NCBI GenBank assembly: GCA_016294075.1
Contig: JAEDCQ010000002.1
Coordinates: forward strand, 62,001 to 126,000
Reading direction: 5' to 3'
Source of the DNA: Lachnospiraceae bacterium
GTDB taxonomy: Bacteria; Bacillota; Clostridia; Lachnospirales; Lachnospiraceae
Length of the DNA: 64,000 nucleotides
Part shown: one piece after another, positions 1 to 7,933 of the stretch
Position numbering within the stretch: the first letter of the stretch is position 1
Layout of the letters: each line of letters starts with the position of its first letter
Program-made: the position numbers and the translations under genes
Notes under the pieces: generated by a model
Databases searched by the model: none
Told to the model about the DNA's origin: nothing
Seen by the model: only the letters and a program-made list of their open reading frames with translations

Positions 1-1
1 A

Positions 2-766
2 CGGTCAAATCCGGCAACTTATACGGGTGTGTTTGATATCATCCGCGAATTGTTTGCGGCCACACCGGATGCTAAAGCAAAGGGTTACCAGAAGGGACGA
101 TTCAGCTTTAACGTGAAGGGTGGACGCTGTGAAGCGTGTGCAGGCGACGGTATTGTGAAGATTGAGATGCATTTTTTGCCGGATGTTTATGTGCCTTGTG
201 AGGTTTGTAAGGGAAAACGGTACAATCGAGAGACCCTTGAAGTACGTTATAAAGGTAAGAATATTTTTGAAGTACTGGATATGACGGTAGAGGAAGCTGT
301 AACATTTTTTGAAAATATGCCACGTATTCGTCAAAAGGTTCAGACACTTTATGATGTCGGGCTCGGTTATATCAAATTGGGGCAGCCTTCCACACAGTTA
401 TCCGGCGGAGAAGCGCAAAGAATTAAGCTTGCAACGGAGTTAAGCAGGCGTTCCACCGGAAAGACCATTTATATTTTGGATGAACCAACCACCGGACTTC
501 ATTTTGCGGATGTTGAGAAATTGATTGAAATTCTGCATAAATTGAAAGAGGCAGGAAATACGGTTGTGGTAATCGAACATAATCTGGATGTGATTAAAAC
601 TGCCGATTATATTATTGATATGGGACCGGAAGGCGGTGACAGAGGAGGTACCGTAATTGCATGCGGGGCACCGAAGGAGGTTTCGGAATGCGAGGATTCC
701 TATACCGGTCAATATATTAAAAAGATGTTTGACAGAGAAAACAAAAAAACAGCCGATAAGGGTTAA
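2..766 (+). CDS. uvrA: Excinuclease ABC subunit A, C-terminal part (5' end outside window)
   Basis: UvrA is the damage-sensing ATPase of nucleotide excision repair and works with UvrB and UvrC in the cytoplasm. The reading frame is open from base 2, where it encodes [12 protein letters not shown], a stretch typical of the second ABC half of UvrA, so the gene begins upstream of the window. Visible features are the C-terminal zinc finger (CEAC and CEVC pairs about 19 residues apart), the ABC signature [12 protein letters not shown] and the Walker B/D-loop [10 protein letters not shown] followed by the switch histidine in VIEHN. About 255 residues are present, roughly the last quarter of a 940-residue protein. 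The tail ends [11 protein letters not shown]. Identification is secure; only the start is missing. Confidence 0.97.
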   Translation, partial: RSNPATYTGVFDIIRELFAATPDAKAKGYQKGRFSFNVKGGRCEACAGDGIVKIEMHFLPDVYVPCEVCKGKRYNRETLEVRYKGKNIFEVLDMTVEEAVTFFENMPRIRQKVQTLYDVGLGYIKLGQPSTQLSGGEAQRIKLATELSRRSTGKTIYILDEPTTGLHFADVEKLIEILHKLKEAGNTVVVIEHNLDVIKTADYIIDMGPEGGDRGGTVIACGAPKEVSECEDSYTGQYIKKMFDRENKKTADKG

Positions 767-800
767 GAATTGTGGCAGTATAACCGATATAAAAAACAGA

Positions 801-858
801 AGCGCATGGAAGCAGATGGATGAGAACGGATTCCATTATGTTTTTTGTGCGCTTTTTT
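801..858 (+). terminator. Possible intrinsic terminator after uvrA
   Basis: AGCGCA (801-806) can pair with TGCGCT (848-853), and ATGGAA (806-811) with TTCCAT (831-836). The right arm runs straight into a T tract (853-858). The stem is interrupted by a long loop, so the fold is uncertain, but its position 35 bases after the uvrA stop fits a terminator. Confidence 0.45.
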
Positions 859-880
859 CATGAAGATTTTATGAAACCCC

Positions 881-909
881 TTTAAAAAGCCCTAAAAATC
901 ATATATAAT
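881..909 (+). promoter_or_regulatory. Candidate sigma-A type promoter for the mbl-flagellar rod unit
   Basis: TTTAAA (881-886) lies 17 bases upstream of a perfect TATAAT (904-909). The -35 is weak, matching four of six bases. Transcription would start near 916, inside or just before the inverted repeat at 914-959. This is inferred from sequence only. Confidence 0.45.
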
Positions 910-913
910 AAAT

Positions 914-959
914 TGATTTATCATGCAGTAATTGTCTGAAAACAGAAAGTGATAAATCA
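914..959 (+). repeat. 10-bp perfect inverted repeat upstream of mbl
   Basis: TGATTTATCA (914-923) and TGATAAATCA (950-959) are perfect inverted copies separated by 26 bases. They sit just downstream of the TATAAT at 904-909 and about 60 bases before the mbl start. They could be a two-site operator or the stem of a 5' leader hairpin. No U tract follows, so it is not an ordinary terminator. Confidence 0.6.
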
Positions 960-1019
960 GGATATGAGAGAGTGAGTAAATGCTGTTAAACAGCTTATTT
1001 AGATAAGAAAGGGGTAGAC

Positions 1020-2021
1020 ATGATGCAGTGTACAGACATTGGAATTGATTTAGGAACAGCCAGCATATTGGTTTATATCAGAGGAAGAGGCGTTGTGCTC
1101 AAAGAGCCGTCTGTAGTGGCATTTGACCGTGATACAAATAAGATAAAAGCAATCGGAGAAGAAGCAAGACTGATGCTGGGAAGGACACCCGGAAATATTG
1201 TAGCGGTAAGACCGCTTCGTCAGGGAGTAATCTCTGATTACACCGTTACGGAAAAGATGATGAAGTACTTTATTCAGAAGGCAATCGGACGCAGAAGTCT
1301 GCGTAAGCCCAGAATTGCGGTTTGCGTTCCGAGCGGTGTTACCGAAGTAGAAAAGAAGGCAGTAGAGGATGCTACTTATCAGGCAGGAGCAAGAGAGGTA
1401 GTAATAATCGAGGAGCCGATTGCAGCAGCAATCGGAGCAGGTATTGACATATCCAAACCATGCGGAAATATGATTGTGGATATTGGAGGAGGTACTACAG
1501 ATATCGCAGTTATCTCATTGGGAGGAACCGTTGTAAGTGCATCTGTTAAGGTGGCAGGAGATGATTTTGACGAAGCAATTGTTCGTTTTATGAGAAAGAA
1601 GCATAATCTGTTAATCGGTGAAAGAACGGCAGAAGATCTAAAGATAAAAATCGGTTCTGCATTTAAGAGAGCGGAGCCGGATTATATGGAGGTAAGAGGG
1701 CGGAATCTTGTAACCGGCCTTCCGCGCACCGTAAAGGTATCCTCCGAAGATACAGAAGAAGCATTACGGGATACCACTTCACAGATTGTAGAGGCAATTC
1801 ACAGCGTATTGGAAAAAACTCCGCCTGAGCTTGCCGCAGATATTGCCGACAGAGGTATCGTACTTACCGGAGGAGGAAGTCTGTTGCGTGGTTTGGAGGA
1901 CTTAATTTGTTCCAAAACAGGTATCACTACAATGACAGCAGAAGAACCGATGACAGCGGTTGCAATCGGAACAGGCAAATACGTTGAATTTGCAGCCGGA
2001 TATCGTGATGACAATATATAA
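1020..2021 (+). CDS. mbl: MreB/Mbl-family cell-shape actin homologue
   Basis: This bacterial actin polymerises under the membrane and guides lateral wall synthesis. At 333 residues it is the normal MreB length. The phosphate-1 motif GIDLGTASILVY lies near the N-terminus, phosphate-2 is IVDIGGGTTDIAV near residues 155-168, and the adenosine motif LTGGGSLLRGLE is near 280. The start has AAAGGGG seven to eight bases upstream; a second ATG follows immediately. The downstream genes are flhO/flhP homologues, the same order as mbl-flhO-flhP in Bacillus subtilis, so I call it Mbl rather than MreB. No mreC or mreD is adjacent. The choice among MreB, Mbl and MreBH rests on synteny, not on diagnostic residues. 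Confidence 0.9.
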   Translation: MMQCTDIGIDLGTASILVYIRGRGVVLKEPSVVAFDRDTNKIKAIGEEARLMLGRTPGNIVAVRPLRQGVISDYTVTEKMMKYFIQKAIGRRSLRKPRIAVCVPSGVTEVEKKAVEDATYQAGAREVVIIEEPIAAAIGAGIDISKPCGNMIVDIGGGTTDIAVISLGGTVVSASVKVAGDDFDEAIVRFMRKKHNLLIGERTAEDLKIKIGSAFKRAEPDYMEVRGRNLVTGLPRTVKVSSEDTEEALRDTTSQIVEAIHSVLEKTPPELAADIADRGIVLTGGGSLLRGLEDLICSKTGITTMTAEEPMTAVAIGTGKYVEFAAGYRDDNI

Positions 2022-2074
2022 ACAGGAATTCCTTTGGATGAGCGGGCCGTTTATGCGGCGGAATGAGAGGAAAC

Positions 2075-2851
2075 ATGGTTAAAGGACTATATGCTGCTTA
2101 CAGCGGCATGATTAACGAACAAAACAGAATGGATGTACTGACGAATAATCTGGCAAATGCCGATACTACGGGCTTTAAGAAGGAAGGCTCGACAAGTCAG
2201 GCATTTCGGGATGTCCTTGCCTATAAAATAAAAGATAAAACGGATTATCCGCATCTTGCCAGAAATATCGGAACGTTAAATTTAGGCGTTAAAATAGGGG
2301 AGAATTATACCGATTATACACAAGGAGCTTTTCGTGTAACGGAAAACACTTACGATTTGGCTATTTCCGGTTCCGGTTTCTTCACGGTGGAATTTACAAA
2401 TAAAAACGGTGAGCAGAGTATAAAGTATACACGTGACGGAAGCTTTACCTTAAATAAAGAAGGATATCTGGTTACAAAAGACGGAGATTATGTGTTAGGA
2501 GCAAATAACGGCAGAATCCGTCTGGACCCGACAAAAGAAGCAAGTATTGATTCAATGGGAAATATATCCCAGGGCGGTGTACGTGTTGCATCCATACAGT
2601 TAACGGATTTTGAGGATTACAATTATCTTGAGCATTACGGAGAAAACTATTTTCAGCCGGTAGAAGGTGCAACCCAAAAGGACGCGGAGGCAATTATCCG
2701 TTCTGGCTATTTGGAAACCTCAAATGTACAGGTTGTATCTGAAATGGTGGAAATGATTTCGGTCTCCAGACAGTACGAGTCAAATCAAAAGCTGATTCAG
2801 ACAATTGATTCTTCTCTTGAGATAGCTGCGAACAGATTAGGAAAGGTGTAA
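2075..2851 (+). CDS. flhO: Flagellar hook-basal body protein, FlhO type (rod, FlgF/FlgG family)
   Basis: A rod-type component of the flagellar basal body, exported through the flagellar type III system and therefore without a signal peptide. The N-terminal flagellar rod motif (GLYAAYSGMINEQNRMDVLTNN, split here as LTNNLANADTTGFKKEG) and the C-terminal VSEMVEMISVSRQYESNQK are both clear. The protein has 258 residues. I start it at 2075 because GAGAGG lies four bases upstream; an in-frame ATG at 2063 adds MRGN but has no ribosome site. It lies between mbl and flhP, 54 bases after mbl, as in Bacillus. Distal rod position is inferred from the family. Confidence 0.88.
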   Translation: MVKGLYAAYSGMINEQNRMDVLTNNLANADTTGFKKEGSTSQAFRDVLAYKIKDKTDYPHLARNIGTLNLGVKIGENYTDYTQGAFRVTENTYDLAISGSGFFTVEFTNKNGEQSIKYTRDGSFTLNKEGYLVTKDGDYVLGANNGRIRLDPTKEASIDSMGNISQGGVRVASIQLTDFEDYNYLEHYGENYFQPVEGATQKDAEAIIRSGYLETSNVQVVSEMVEMISVSRQYESNQKLIQTIDSSLEIAANRLGKV

Positions 2852-2862
2852 GGGTATAGGAT

Positions 2863-3681
2863 ATGGTAAGATCTCTTTGGTCGGCAGCAACCGGTATGAT
2901 TGCGCAACAGACAAATCTTGATACGATAGCCAATAATCTGGCAAATGTAAACACAAACGGATATAAGTCCGAGGTGGCGGAGTTTAAGTCATTGTTATAT
3001 CAGACAATGCAGACGAAAACGACTACGGCAAATGGAGAAAATAAGCCAATCAGCGCACAGGTAGGACTCGGTGTGCGTAATTCTTCCATTTCTTCCGTTT
3101 TTAAGCAGGGTTCTTTACTTGCATCAGAAAGCGATACGGCTTTCGCGATTGAGGGAAAAGGATTCTTCGCAGTACGCGGAGAGGACGGTAATACTTATTA
3201 TACGAGAAACGGTAATTTTGGATTCAGTCTGGGAACAAACGGCGGATTGGTATTGTCTAATACAGACGGACTGCCTGTTTTAGATTCTGCAGGAAGAACG
3301 ATTACTTTAGGCTCACAATATGTGGCAAGTAAGATTACGGTTACGGCGGACGGTCAGCTCTGTTATCCCGATGCATCAAATAACCCTCAGCCAATCGGAA
3401 TTACCATCGGTGTTTTTCAATTTTCAAATCCTGCCGGTCTGGAAAAGCAGGGAGATACCTTGTTTGGTGTAACTGCAGCAAGTGGTGCGGCATTAAATGA
3501 AGCAACCAATAATAATTTGGATAAAAGCCGGGTGGTACAGGGGTATCTGGAAGGCTCAAGCGTGCAGGTTGCAACGGAAATGGTAAACATGATTGTAGCA
3601 CAGAGAGCCTATGAAATGAATTCTAAAGCAATCACAACATCAGATGAAATGATGCAGATTGCCAATAACCTGAAACGATAA
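2863..3681 (+). CDS. flhP: Flagellar hook-basal body protein, FlhP/FlgG type (distal rod)
   Basis: Second rod protein, 272 residues, paralogous to the preceding gene. The N-terminus MVRSLWSAATGMIAQQTNLD and NNLANVNTNGYKSE match the FlgG rod motif. The C-terminus VQVATEMVNMIVAQRAYEMN is the classic FlgG/FlgE helix. It begins 11 bases after flhO ends, so the two are cotranscribed. In Bacillus, FlhO and FlhP form the distal rod; here the same role is inferred from sequence and gene order. Calling it flgG would be equally defensible. Confidence 0.88.
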   Translation: MVRSLWSAATGMIAQQTNLDTIANNLANVNTNGYKSEVAEFKSLLYQTMQTKTTTANGENKPISAQVGLGVRNSSISSVFKQGSLLASESDTAFAIEGKGFFAVRGEDGNTYYTRNGNFGFSLGTNGGLVLSNTDGLPVLDSAGRTITLGSQYVASKITVTADGQLCYPDASNNPQPIGITIGVFQFSNPAGLEKQGDTLFGVTAASGAALNEATNNNLDKSRVVQGYLEGSSVQVATEMVNMIVAQRAYEMNSKAITTSDEMMQIANNLKR

Positions 3682-3705
3682 TATAAAGTCCGGAAAGGAA
3701 TATAT

Positions 3706-4068
3706 ATGAACAGCATAGATTTGGGAGGCTTGTCCTCTCCCTATACCGATATTATGAATACACAGGCACAGAGTGTTCAGAGTCAGAAACTGCAGGAAAC
3801 GGTTGGCGGCGATTATACAAATGCAACAGAAGAAGAGTTAATGGATGCCTGTAAACAGTTTGAAGCCTATTTTCTTGAGCAGGTTTTTAAAGGAATGGAA
3901 AAAACGATACCAAAGGCAGAAGGCGGTGATTCTTCTACAAAGAATCTTCTTGATTTTTTTAAAGATAATACCATGCAACAGCTTGCCGAGGAATCGACGG
4001 AGTCAAACAGCCTGGGACTTGCGCAGATGCTGTTTGAACAGATGAAACGTAATTATAATATTGAATAA
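3706..4068 (+). CDS. flgJ: Rod-binding domain protein, FlgJ N-terminal type
   Basis: A small 120-residue protein matching the rod-binding domain found at the N-terminus of FlgJ. Residues about 40-110 hold the signature ACKQFEAYFLEQVFKGMEKT and the end LGLAQMLFEQMKRNYN. In enterobacteria FlgJ caps the growing rod and also carries a C-terminal peptidoglycan hydrolase; this protein stops before any hydrolase domain, as is common in Firmicutes. GGAAAGGAATATAT precedes the ATG. It is the last gene of the mbl-flhO-flhP-flgJ unit, which ends at the terminator 4074-4102. Confidence 0.87.
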   Translation: MNSIDLGGLSSPYTDIMNTQAQSVQSQKLQETVGGDYTNATEEELMDACKQFEAYFLEQVFKGMEKTIPKAEGGDSSTKNLLDFFKDNTMQQLAEESTESNSLGLAQMLFEQMKRNYNIE

Positions 4069-4073
4069 TAAAA

Positions 4074-4102
4074 GGGCAGAGTGATTCTGCCCTCATTTTT
4101 TT
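4074..4102 (+). terminator. Intrinsic terminator after flgJ
   Basis: GGGCAGA (4074-4080) pairs perfectly with TCTGCCC (4086-4092) across a five-base loop, followed by TCATTTTTTT. It lies six bases after the flgJ stop and closes the mbl-flagellar unit. Confidence 0.9.
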
Positions 4103-4116
4103 AGGGAGAAATCCAT

Positions 4117-6357
4117 ATGGAAACAGTGCAGGGATATATAGATCATTTTATTTACCGTAATGAGATAAACGGATATGGTGTAGCGGAATTGCAGACAGAA
4201 GATGAGGAGCTGATTTGTGTAGGCTTCTTTCAGGGAATTGACCAGGGTGAAAATGTAAAAATAACGGGACAATATGTTGAACATGCAGTATACGGACTCC
4301 AGCTTAAGGCTGAGAAAATCACAGTAATCGCACCGGAAGATGCATATGCTATGGAGCGGTACCTTGCAGGAGGAGCAATAAAGGGAATCGGAGCATCACT
4401 TGCAAAACGTATTGTTAAAAAATTCGGAAGCGATACATTCCGTATTATGGAGGAGGAACCGGAGCGTCTGGCGGAAATAAAGGGAATCAGTGAAAGAAAG
4501 GCTATGGAGATTGGCGGGCTGATGGAGAATCGTAAGGAGCTGCGTGATGCAATGGTCTTTTTGCAAAAATACGGTATTACCAATAATCTTGCTCTGAAGG
4601 TATATGATGCCTATGGAATGCGTTTATATTCGGTTATACAGGAAAATCCTTATCAGCTGGCGGAAGAAATTGACGGGATAGGCTTCAAAAGAGCAGATGA
4701 AATTGCAAAAAAAGCAGGTATCCGGATTGACTCGCAATTTCGTATTAATAGTGGAATATGTTACACGCTGAGCCAGGCATCGGCAGAGGGGCATACTTTT
4801 CTGCCGAGGGAAGAACTGGTAAGGAGGGCGGTTTTATTACTGGATGTGGCAGCGGAGCAGGTTGAGGAGGCACTTCCGAATCTTGCGATGGAAAAAAAGA
4901 TTGTAATTAAGCAGGAGGAGGGTATGGTATGCTGCTATCCTGCAAGGATTTATTATGAGGAACTTGCATGTGCAAGAATGCTGCACGACTTAAACAATAT
5001 ATGCAATCAAGGTGAACTGAATCCGGAGGAAGAACGCCGATTGCAGAATCAGATAGAAAATGTGGAAAGGGAATTGGCAGTTGAATTGGATGAACTGCAG
5101 CATCTGGCAGTGGTTGAAGCTGCAAAAAACGGAATTTTTATTTTGTCCGGCGGACCGGGAACCGGAAAAACAACAACAATCAATGCAATTATCCGTTATT
5201 TTGAAAAAGAAGGAATGGACATTCTGCTTGCAGCACCGACGGGGCGTGCGGCTAAAAGGATGACAGAAGCAACCGGATTTGAAGCAAAGACGATTCATCG
5301 GCTTTTGGAACTGAACGGAGCGTTTGCGGAAGATAATAAAAGGGCGCATTTTGAAAAGAACGAGAGCAATCCTTTGGAAACCGATGTTTTGATTATTGAT
5401 GAAATGTCGATGGTGGATATTCATTTATTTTATGCGCTGCTGCGTGCGCTGCCGCTTGAAACACGTTTGATTTTGGTCGGTGATGTAAACCAGCTTCCGA
5501 GTGTCGGGCCGGGACAGGTATTAAGGGACTTGATAGAGTCCCAAAAATTTCCGCTTGTAATGCTGCGGAAAATATTCCGGCAGGCAAGCAAAAGTGATAT
5601 TGTGGTAAATGCCCATAAGATTAATCGGGGAGAGGAAATTCCCCTGACAAATAAAAGTGAAGATTTTTTCTTTTTGAAGAGAAATAATGCAGATGTAATT
5701 TACAAGCATATGATTCTTCTTATTACGGAAAAACTGCCGCGTTATGTGAAAGCGTCACCGAGGCAGATTCAGGTTCTTACTCCGATGAGAAAAGGGAATC
5801 TGGGAGTAGAGGTTCTGAATGAGATTTTACAAAGATATTTAAATCCCCCTTCAAAAGATAAGAAAGAGCATGTATGCGGGGCTGCTGTTTTCAGAGAGGG
5901 AGATAAGGTAATGCAGATTAAAAATAACTATCAGCTTGAATGGGAAATAGTAAACCGATACAACCTGCCGGTAGATAAAGGGACCGGTATCTTTAACGGA
6001 GATATGGGGATTATTGTATCCATTAATGAATTTGCACAGGCTTTAACGGTAGAATACGAGGATAATAAACGTGTTCAATATCACTTCAGCCAATTGGATG
6101 AATTGGAATTAGCATATGCGGTGACCATTCATAAATCACAGGGAAGTGAATATCCGGCAGTTATTATGCCTCTTCTTTCCGGTCCCCGTCAGCTTTTAAA
6201 TAGAAATCTTCTTTATACCGGAATTACAAGAGCAAAAAAATGTGTTACACTGATTGGAAGTGAAGAGACGATAAAGGAAATGATTTCAAACGGGAATGCG
6301 GGAAAAAGGTATACGGGATTGTTAATGAGGATAAGAGAAGCAGCGGGAGGTATATGA
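4117..6357 (+). CDS. recD2: ATP-dependent DNA helicase RecD2 (RecD/TraA family)
   Basis: RecD2 is a superfamily 1B 5'-3' DNA helicase that acts without RecBC and is linked to repair and replication-fork stability. The 746 residues are a typical length. In order: an N-terminal OB-like region (1-75), helix-hairpin-helix repeats (about 85-200, including GIGASLAKRIV and IDGIGFKRADEI), Walker A GGPGTGKTT (345-353), Walker B VLIIDEMSMVD, motif III LVGDVNQLPSVGPGQ, and the C-terminal VTIHKSQGSEYPAV with NLLYTGITRAKK. TTAGGGAGAAATCC precedes the ATG. Its stop overlaps the start of comFC by four bases (ATGATAA), so the two are translationally coupled. Confidence 0.95.
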   Translation: METVQGYIDHFIYRNEINGYGVAELQTEDEELICVGFFQGIDQGENVKITGQYVEHAVYGLQLKAEKITVIAPEDAYAMERYLAGGAIKGIGASLAKRIVKKFGSDTFRIMEEEPERLAEIKGISERKAMEIGGLMENRKELRDAMVFLQKYGITNNLALKVYDAYGMRLYSVIQENPYQLAEEIDGIGFKRADEIAKKAGIRIDSQFRINSGICYTLSQASAEGHTFLPREELVRRAVLLLDVAAEQVEEALPNLAMEKKIVIKQEEGMVCCYPARIYYEELACARMLHDLNNICNQGELNPEEERRLQNQIENVERELAVELDELQHLAVVEAAKNGIFILSGGPGTGKTTTINAIIRYFEKEGMDILLAAPTGRAAKRMTEATGFEAKTIHRLLELNGAFAEDNKRAHFEKNESNPLETDVLIIDEMSMVDIHLFYALLRALPLETRLILVGDVNQLPSVGPGQVLRDLIESQKFPLVMLRKIFRQASKSDIVVNAHKINRGEEIPLTNKSEDFFFLKRNNADVIYKHMILLITEKLPRYVKASPRQIQVLTPMRKGNLGVEVLNEILQRYLNPPSKDKKEHVCGAAVFREGDKVMQIKNNYQLEWEIVNRYNLPVDKGTGIFNGDMGIIVSINEFAQALTVEYEDNKRVQYHFSQLDELELAYAVTIHKSQGSEYPAVIMPLLSGPRQLLNRNLLYTGITRAKKCVTLIGSEETIKEMISNGNAGKRYTGLLMRIREAAGGI

Positions 6358-7100
6358 TAAAAAAAGTAACAGAGCGGTTTTTGACAATTTTTTTCCCGAA
6401 GCACTGCGCGGTATGTGATGCTGTACTTATAAGAGACAACGGCATATGTCCGGAGTGTGAGAAAAAGCTTTCTTTGTTATCCGGGAATGTATGCATGATA
6501 TGCGGGAAAGAAATAGAGGAAGCTAAGATATACTGTTATGACTGCAATCGGAAACAACGCGGATTTGAACGTAATTTCTCCGTATTCACATATTCGGATA
6601 TGAAGGAAAGCCTGTATCGGTTTAAATATAACGGCAGAGCCGAATATGCAAAATTTTATGCAAGGACAGCTTGCAGAATGCATGGGAGAATTTTAAAACA
6701 GCTGCATGCGGACGCGCTTGTGCCGATTCCGCTTCATTGTCTGCGTCAGAGGAAAAGAGGATATAATCAGGCAGAAGAGTTTGCCAAAGAGCTTTCCCTT
6801 CTGTTGGATATTCCGATGAGAAATGACCTGATTAAACGTGTAAAGGCAACGAAAGCACTGAAAACTCTGAATGCCATTGAACGTCAAAATAATTTGAAAA
6901 AGGCTTTTCTATTCATGCAAAATGATGTAAAATTAAATACGATTATATTGGTGGATGATATCTTTACGACAGGAGCGACACTTGATGCTGCTGCAAGGGT
7001 ATGTAAGCAGGCCGGAGTACAAAAGATATATGCTGTGACAATAGCTGTTGGAGCAGGCTTACAGGATTCTGCCGATACGCCGAATTTTGTGGGAAGGTGA
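6354..7100 (+). CDS. comFC: ComF family protein (ComFC-like phosphoribosyltransferase fold)
   Basis: ComFC/ComF proteins are needed for DNA uptake and single-strand handling during natural transformation in several bacteria. This 248-residue protein has an N-terminal zinc-ribbon part with CAVCD, CPECE, CMICG and CYDCN pairs (about residues 18-65) and a C-terminal type I phosphoribosyltransferase domain with the PRPP-binding loop IILVDDIFTTGAT (about 196-208). LVPIPLHCLRQRKRGYNQA is the family hallmark in the middle. It is coupled to recD2 and followed after 10 bases by yvyF, as in the Bacillus comF-yvyF arrangement. No comFA helicase is next to it, so competence cannot be inferred. Confidence 0.92.
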   Translation: MIKKVTERFLTIFFPKHCAVCDAVLIRDNGICPECEKKLSLLSGNVCMICGKEIEEAKIYCYDCNRKQRGFERNFSVFTYSDMKESLYRFKYNGRAEYAKFYARTACRMHGRILKQLHADALVPIPLHCLRQRKRGYNQAEEFAKELSLLLDIPMRNDLIKRVKATKALKTLNAIERQNNLKKAFLFMQNDVKLNTIILVDDIFTTGATLDAAARVCKQAGVQKIYAVTIAVGAGLQDSADTPNFVGR

Positions 7101-7110
7101 GGTTGGAATT

Positions 7111-7515
7111 ATGGATGTTCGTAATTGCAGAAGATGTAAAAGAATTTTCAATTATGTAATGGGACCGATATACTGTGCAGAATGTAAAAAGGCTTTGGAA
7201 GAAGAATTCCAGGTTGTAAAGAAATATGTTCAGGACAACCCCGGTTCCGATATTCATATGGTATCCGAAGCATGTGATGTTGACCCTTCACAGATAAGAC
7301 AATGGATTCGCGAAGAGCGTCTTTGTTTTTCGGATGGTTCTGCAACAGGACTCAGTTGTGAACGCTGCGGAGTTATGATTCGTACCGGAAGATTCTGTGA
7401 AAAATGCAAATTGGAAATGTCAAACGGATTCCGCAATGCCGTAAGAAAGGATCCTGCTTCTGCCTCAACCAGGCAGGATGCGAAAACAAATCCGAAAATG
7501 CGCTTTTTGGAGTAA
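7111..7515 (+). CDS. yvyF: YvyF-family flagellar operon protein (zinc-binding, HTH-like centre)
   Basis: A 134-residue cytoplasmic protein with paired cysteines at both ends (CRRCK and CAECK near the N-terminus; CERCG and CEKCK near residue 85-105). A MerR-like helix-turn-helix stretch, VSEACDVDPSQIRQWIREE, lies between them. This architecture is that of the flagellar operon protein YvyF, which in Bacillus sits between comFC and flgM. I start at 7111, where GAAGGTGAGG lies nine bases upstream; a longer frame reaches back into comFC at 7048 but has no ribosome site. No flgM follows here. Its exact function is unknown; a regulatory role in flagellar gene control is the usual suggestion. Confidence 0.82.
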   Translation: MDVRNCRRCKRIFNYVMGPIYCAECKKALEEEFQVVKKYVQDNPGSDIHMVSEACDVDPSQIRQWIREERLCFSDGSATGLSCERCGVMIRTGRFCEKCKLEMSNGFRNAVRKDPASASTRQDAKTNPKMRFLE

Positions 7516-7532
7516 AGAAACAGGAATACGAT

Positions 7533-7919
7533 ATGGTTAATGAAAATAAAATTATTTTAATGACAAAGCTGGCCTCCTATGAGGCCCACGAAGGAAAAAA
7601 ATATCTGGCGACAGGACGTTTTTTTCGAAGTGATTATATCAGTCTCCAGCTTTTAAAATCATTAATATGCGGCACGTTGGCTTTTGTTATCGTGGCCGGA
7701 ATGGCTGTTTTATATGATTTGGAAGCCTTTATGAAAAATTTCTATCAGACAGCGGATATGATTCAGCTTGTAAAAGATATAGGTGTGATTTATCTGATTA
7801 CAATCGGCATATATATGCTTCTTACTTATATCATTGCGGCATACCGCTATAATCGTTCCAGACAAAGCTTAAAAACATACTATGGAAATTTAAGAAAATT
7901 ATCCAAATATTACGAATAA
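7533..7919 (+). CDS. Hypothetical membrane protein, two transmembrane segments
   Basis: I do not recognise this 128-residue protein. It has a polar N-terminus of about 40 residues, a hydrophobic segment near 45-63 (LICGTLAFVIVAGMAVLY), a second near 86-107 (IGVIYLITIGIYMLLTYII), and a basic, tyrosine-rich tail that would face the cytoplasm. The start at 7533 is preceded by CAGGAA; the open frame begins earlier (7404), inside yvyF, but that part is out of frame with a real gene. It is 17 bases downstream of yvyF and 14 bases upstream of a second unknown membrane protein, so it is probably in the same transcript as cdaA. Confidence 0.7.
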   Translation: MVNENKIILMTKLASYEAHEGKKYLATGRFFRSDYISLQLLKSLICGTLAFVIVAGMAVLYDLEAFMKNFYQTADMIQLVKDIGVIYLITIGIYMLLTYIIAAYRYNRSRQSLKTYYGNLRKLSKYYE

Positions 7920-7933
7920 AAAAGGGAATTTCA

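Noticed and set aside
7404..7532. Longer start for the small membrane-protein gene.
   Set aside because: It overlaps the well-supported yvyF gene and has no ribosome site.
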